A stretch of DNA of 64,000 nucleotides, taken from contig OU612070.1 of NCBI GenBank assembly GCA_914767715.1, forward strand, positions 14,649,501 through 14,713,500, read 5' to 3'. Positions 59,309 to 64,000 of this stretch are shown one piece after another; position 1 is the first letter of the stretch; each line of letters opens with the position of its first letter. A model generated the notes under the pieces. It saw nothing but the letters and a program-made list of their open reading frames with translations, had not been told where the DNA came from and ran no database searches. A program made the translations under genes and the position numbers. The DNA comes from Membranipora membranacea. Taxonomy: Eukaryota; Bryozoa; Gymnolaemata; Cheilostomatida; Membraniporidae.

Positions 59309-60465
59309 TAAGCCCCATCCCTTCTCTTTCTTTTTCAAGCACGTAGGTATATCACTAAGGTATATCATATATATATTGTATTTTGTTTGTTTAATACTTG
59401 ATTTGATAAATACGCAATTTATTATGTAATACAGTCCAATGCCAGCTCTCATAACATATTCAGGACAGCTTCAATCTCGCTCTGCAATATAAACTTTGAT
59501 TATAACAGTACAGCTTCCCATGATCAGCTGATGCTCTCGATCTGCAATATAAACTTTGTTAACAGTACGAGATGTTTGATCTTTATAGAGCCATAATATA
59601 TCATTTTTGTTTTCATGTGAGTTTAGTCCATCAAGTGTAGCTTACTTCAATAGCTATGAATGTAATATTCTCAAGATTTAACTTGACTTGACTTGACTTT
59701 GGTAGGTGAGCTGTTTCCTATTTTACAATTATACTAATTATGAGAGCGTGCATTTTGGGACGGCGAGGGTCATACGACCGCAGATACATAATTTACAAGG
59801 AACTGAATCCTTGTCTGGCTAACCCAAATCTGATCACAAGTGATCAGTTTGGACTTAAACAGAGACAATATGAGATGTTGGTGGTTGGAGCGGATGAGAA
59901 AATTATCCGCTAACATGATATTTATATAACTGCCACGCATCGCATACTCAATCAAGGTGAAACTTCACTATCATGAGCATGTTATGGTGACAATCCTGCA
60001 ATGATTTATTTTGCAGTTTTCAACATTGTCAACAATCTCATATATCTGTCTCTGTTTTAAGCGGCTTGCTCAAGGCTGCTTACAGCTCAACTAACCAAAG
60101 TCTCAACCAGTGATATATATCCCTACATGTGATATACCTAGCCATGTGTGATATAACTATGTGTGATATACCTATGTGCTTGAAAAAGAAACAGCAAGGC
60201 TGGGGGCTGATGCTCACGAGGCTGTGGGCTTCGAAGTAGACAATGGTGATCTATAAAGAGTTGTCCGATAACAGAATAGAAGCAGATAACTTCTAAAGAT
60301 CATTATTATCCGCGCATGCTACCATTTGCCCCTAAATAATTCTGTGCATGTTTTTAAACATTACTGATACCATAATTTACTAGTAAGGCATATTGCTTCA
60401 CATTCCAATTGACAATAGTTTTCATGACGCAGATGAGCAGGCAACTTCCGATATTATTATGTGGA
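59309..60465 (+). repeat. Segmental tandem duplication, unit B
   Basis: Second copy of unit A, about 490 bp shorter through internal gaps, with a TGACT(TGACT) micro-expansion near 59682. The nearly identical block lies at 59738-59888. Confidence 0.8.
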
Positions 60466-61451
60466 TTGGTAAAATGTAATTTTATCAACAGGCAAGGGGG
60501 TCGCAACTTATTATCTGAGTTGCGTTGTTGGTATTTCGAATTTGCTCGTTTGCATGATTTGCATGTAATAGGGTTATGAACTACAGCCAAATGACTGAGT
60601 CACCATAATTACTTACGTCCTGCCTAACCTAACTTCGCTATGGTCCCACCTCAAAGGACTCATTGAGCTCCAAACTCGAGTGTAAATTATTGAGGCTATT
60701 CACCGATCAATTATTGAGAGCAGCTGTCAGTGCCCTAAGCGCAGAAGTGATGGCACAATCCTTTCTTAGATATTCACAAATATACTAGTGGCTGAGTACA
60801 TGGTACATGATTCATGACTACAAGTGTGGTCTGTGAGGGTGGAACACCCACCCTCCCAGGCAAACCTGTATCAATAGGACATGGCGGAATGGTAGTATTA
60901 ACAGCATTTTAGGTAGTTCACAGCAACAATATCAAATTATTACTTATGTTTAAAAAACTGTGGCTAGCTATCTCCTAACTCGACTTGAACACCTCAAATC
61001 TCTTTAATTTGAGGGTGAGATGGTTTGTCTTTGTAGGTCTCTTTAAATCTACAAGTATATATCTCCTTCTTTTAAACCAGAGAGTCTAAAGATTCCCATG
61101 ACAGCGATCTCAAAAATGGATGTGACTTCTTGATACGCATTCATTTGAGGCATTAGAAGGCCATTAGCACACTCCCCCTAATGAAGATACACCCACAGTA
61201 TACAGATTGCTAGAGTGTCTGCAGATAAGTCTAACTCCTATTTTAAAACATAAGGCTTTCTAGTGACATCCGACATCAGAACAGTCTTGTAAGCTGATGA
61301 AAATTTGATGCTCTTAGGCATCGTTGGAATAAAAGTCGAAATAATAAGTTCAAGAAAAAGAGAAACCCTAAAAAAAACTAAATAAGTATTGGGAACAAAT
61401 TCTTTTCCCATTTATTAAAAAATGAGTGTACCGTTATATTACACACAATAC
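60466..61451. other. No gene recognised
   Basis: Mixed AT-rich sequence without supported exons or repeats. Confidence 0.5.
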
Positions 61452-61559
61452 CTATTGCGTGCTCATCCTCTGTTGAACTTCCACTTGTATCGATGTCCAC
61501 CGTTAGGAAAGTAGTAGGCTTGATGTTGAGACAAAGAAGAAGATATAACTTCACTTCAC
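61452..61559 (-). CDS. Candidate exon of an unrecognised minus-strand gene
   Basis: Acceptor CTGTTCCAG and a donor after 61452 bound 108 bases. The open frame reads EVKLYLLLCLNIKPTTFL, then VDIDTSGSSTEDEHAI, a hydrophobic part followed by an acidic Ser-rich part. It starts with two bases and ends with one base of a codon. Family unknown. Confidence 0.4.
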
Positions 61560-61917
61560 CTGGAACAGATAAGAATAATATCAGGTTTTCTTTCATTAAA
61601 TTAGAATAACTCCAAAGCCCTCTTCACTATTTCACTACACGTCACGCCAGTGCTTTTTAATGCAAACGTAAAATAAATCAATGTGATAGAAAAAGAGTCA
61701 CCAGGGATCCAGCTTCCAAGGGCTGGAAGCGAAAAGTAAAGAGTTTCTCCATTAAAAATTTACCACATTTAAAAATGATCATTATTATCACAATTTTTGC
61801 AACATTACATACTTTGATCAATCTTACAGAGCAATATTACTTTTGGAATGAAAAAACCTTCAGATTGAGGGGACTTTGGAGATAAGTCACATTGGCCAGT
61901 GATGAGCTATGGCTACG

Positions 61918-62049
61918 GATTAATTGTGGGGACGGCGCTATGTCTAGCCTGATTAATTGTGGGGACGGCGCTATGTCTAGCCTGATTAATTGTGGGGACG
62001 GCGCTATGTCTAGCCTGATTAATTGTGGGGACGGCGCTATGTCTAGCTT
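61918..62049 (+). repeat. 33-bp minisatellite, four copies
   Basis: Four copies of a 33-bp unit (GATTAATTGTGGGGACGGCG plus CTATGTCTAGCCT). They are identical except for the last base pair of the fourth. The length is a multiple of three, so several frames stay open on both strands, but no frame looks like a protein. Confidence 0.97.
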
Positions 62050-62156
62050 GTGTTCCAATCGCAATTTCCAGTTTAATAATAACAGAGTAAAAAGTAGATA
62101 ATTTCTTAGGTTGGATCATTTAATATTCCAACCTAAAAAAACATCTAGCCAAATAC

Positions 62157-62256
62157 CTTTGGTTTACTTTTGTCCTGTACTGCCTTGACTGTTACTTTAC
62201 TTCCAGTATATCCTCCATTACTGTGACCTCGCCTGTGTGTCCAATCTCTGTTGAGG
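62157..62256 (-). CDS. Candidate exon of an unrecognised minus-strand gene
   Basis: It has acceptor TTTATAG, donor AAG|GTATTT, and a single open frame of 33 codons: LNRDWTHRRGHSNGG, then KVTVKAVQDKSKPK. The phase does not join the exon at 61452-61559 or the one at 63780, so at least one exon is missing between them or one of the calls is wrong. Confidence 0.4.
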
Positions 62257-63779
62257 CTATAAAGAGTTAAACACTATGCATATAACAAATATAAAAAAAT
62301 TCAAGTTTGAAATGAGCATTTTGGATCAGCCTGATATTGGCGAGTGGGTAGACTAGACTGAGGTATCTTCTCAAATTAATTCCAACAATATATTCCAAAT
62401 AATTGCCAGAAAACCCTATTTAAGGTGGTCAACAGAAATGCTCTTAATCTACATGGGGTTTCTCACCTTTGGCTCAGATCTGCAAACTTTGATTGCGTCG
62501 AAGTCATGAAGAGCATTACTGATCATCGCTTGCTGTTGTTGGCCTTTGGGATTTGGAGACAACTACCTGGGAATTCCATCCATCTATCTTTATATTCAGA
62601 GTCAGCTAGGCCTTAGGATTAAAGCTTCTTCTTGCTTGCCACATCCGCATTAATCTGTATTAATAATAATTAAATATTATTTTTTGCTTTTGTAATTCCC
62701 ACACAATCAGAACTAAGATGATAAAATTATTTTGCATAAACTTTCAATTAGGTCATGATGAATATAATAGCTGTTATGAAAAAAGTTAAACAAGCTAGAT
62801 TGACAATTGTTAGCAGTGCAGCGCTTTGGTCAGAACCTATTGCAGTGCGAGAGAATATCCTTGGATTTGGGTTTAAATTAAATAATTCTGTTTTTTTTTC
62901 AATGTGAAAAGCCTAGGTAGAATATCTCACATTGCTCTTAATCTGATAATACCATTTTGTTTAATTGTTATCTCAATAATGGTCAAGAGATTAAGACACT
63001 ATGACAAACCTTGATTTACTTTACAGCCGGGCAGACTGCAGCATGCAGAGGATTCTGTTAGCCTCAGCACATATGCGTTGTTTACTAGTAATTCAGTTTA
63101 CTATTGCGACCAAGATAGGTTTGCAGAAATCCCATCTCATTTTGATGGTACATCATGGTATGATTGTTTAACACATTCCATCATATTCCTAAAATTACAG
63201 ATCAAGGGAGACAATTAATAAAAAGTGGGCTATTTCATGAGAAGTTCGGTAATATAATGATGACTGACTGAAGTAGGGTGTTTTTCAAACAAAAACTGAC
63301 GAAACTGCTGCCTGTTTGTGCATTGCTGAGCAGACCTTTTTGCAAAGGACAAATTTAGTGCTATACAGTATTCAGGGTGAATACAAGACAAGACCAAACA
63401 AGTGATTATTCTAATCGAGATGATCGCAAGAATTTATTGTAAAAAGCCTTGCTCATTCTCATTTAGAGACCCCCTGAATGACTTCTGGGGAAGGGAACAG
63501 TCGGCATACAAAATTATTCCCAGGTTTGGTACACTTATATCCAAAAAGTAGGCAAGAGTGGGAAGTTATACTATTTTTTAGTGTTTGAAACAAAATGATG
63601 GGGCACGACGCATGCAACTTGGGTCTGATTCTGACTGAGAGCAGCTGACAAAAAAGAATGCAGCTGATAACCAGTCATCACTAGCAGGGAAATAATTAAA
63701 AGAGATTGGTGAAGACAAAAGCAGATTTTGCCATTGGATAAATTATATGAGAATAAAATTCTAATAGTTGTTGTCTTAC
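62257..63779. other. No gene recognised (probable intron)
   Basis: It lies between two candidate minus-strand exons. No recognisable repeat or RNA gene. Confidence 0.4.
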
Positions 63780-63840
63780 CACTCCTGTGTGTCACATCAA
63801 TTAGATTTCTACTCCCTAGTGTTCTGAAAAGTTCATCCAT
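63780..63840 (-). CDS. Candidate exon, upstream part of an unrecognised gene
   Basis: The frame MDELFRTLGSRNLIDVTHRS ends at a donor G|GTAAGA. The Met could be a start, or the exon could begin further right, since ATG-rich ATGGATGGATGA sequence precedes it. It looks like protein, but I do not recognise it. Confidence 0.35.
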
Positions 63841-64000
63841 TCATCCATCCATAGATCAAACCAGTATGAGCCGAAAGTGTTTAGCTATAGCTATAGACTT
63901 GTCACATATGTTGATGTCTGCAAGAGAAAAACTACCATTAACACCCATACATTTACTCAAGTCAAGGATTCGCAGCCTCTTGGAAAACCTGGTTGGAGTC
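63841..64000. other. Right edge, nothing called
   Basis: Short non-coding-looking sequence to the window end. Confidence 0.4.

Noticed and set aside
61892-62119. Repetitive ORFs over the 33-bp VNTR
   Set aside because: The unit length is a multiple of three, so frames stay open without selection. The peptides are simple repeats.

Overview
The window is nuclear DNA from an intron-rich animal, most likely a marine invertebrate. I could not name the species. Evidence: a tandem array of metazoan-type U2 snRNA genes, GT-AG introns throughout, an orthologue of the animal protein ZNF106, a neuropeptide-receptor-like GPCR, a VMO1-family secreted protein, and many tRNA-derived SINEs and small foldback elements. 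Gene models below were built by hand from splice signals, reading phase and remembered family features. No database search was run.

Layout. (1) 1-12023: head-to-tail array of 1289/1290-bp units, each with one U2 snRNA gene on the minus strand. Nine complete genes are present and the array continues past the left edge. All length variation is one C tract (14 or 15 C). (2) 12024-22521: gene-poor, with a 505-bp MITE-like element, SINEs, small inverted repeats, and one or two unproven exons near 17.7-18.3 kb. (3) 22522-25726 minus: a six-coding-exon secreted plant-type haem peroxidase (the 'putative ascorbate peroxidase' group of animals), with Gln where the catalytic distal Arg is expected. (4) 27110-28647 plus: a three-exon VMO1-like secreted protein, divergent from the peroxidase. 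Both have TATA-like boxes. (5) 29760-51098 minus: a roughly 24-exon ZNF106 gene (two N-terminal matrin-type zinc fingers, a basic/Ser-rich middle, a coiled coil, seven WD40 blades, a C-terminal zinc finger). (6) 36267-40255 plus: a seven-exon class A GPCR of 417 aa, nested in the 6.6-kb intron 15 of ZNF106 on the opposite strand. (7) 51.1-64 kb: a dead non-LTR retrotransposon (minus), a tandem segmental duplication near 57.5-60.5 kb, a 33-bp VNTR, and unjoined exons of an unrecognised minus-strand gene at the right edge.

How the genes relate. The U2 array supplies spliceosomal RNA and has no evident tie to its neighbours. The peroxidase and VMO1-like genes are adjacent, divergent and both secreted, which would fit an extracellular coat or egg-envelope role, but this is inference. 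ZNF106 and VMO1 converge tail to tail near 29.0-29.1 kb.
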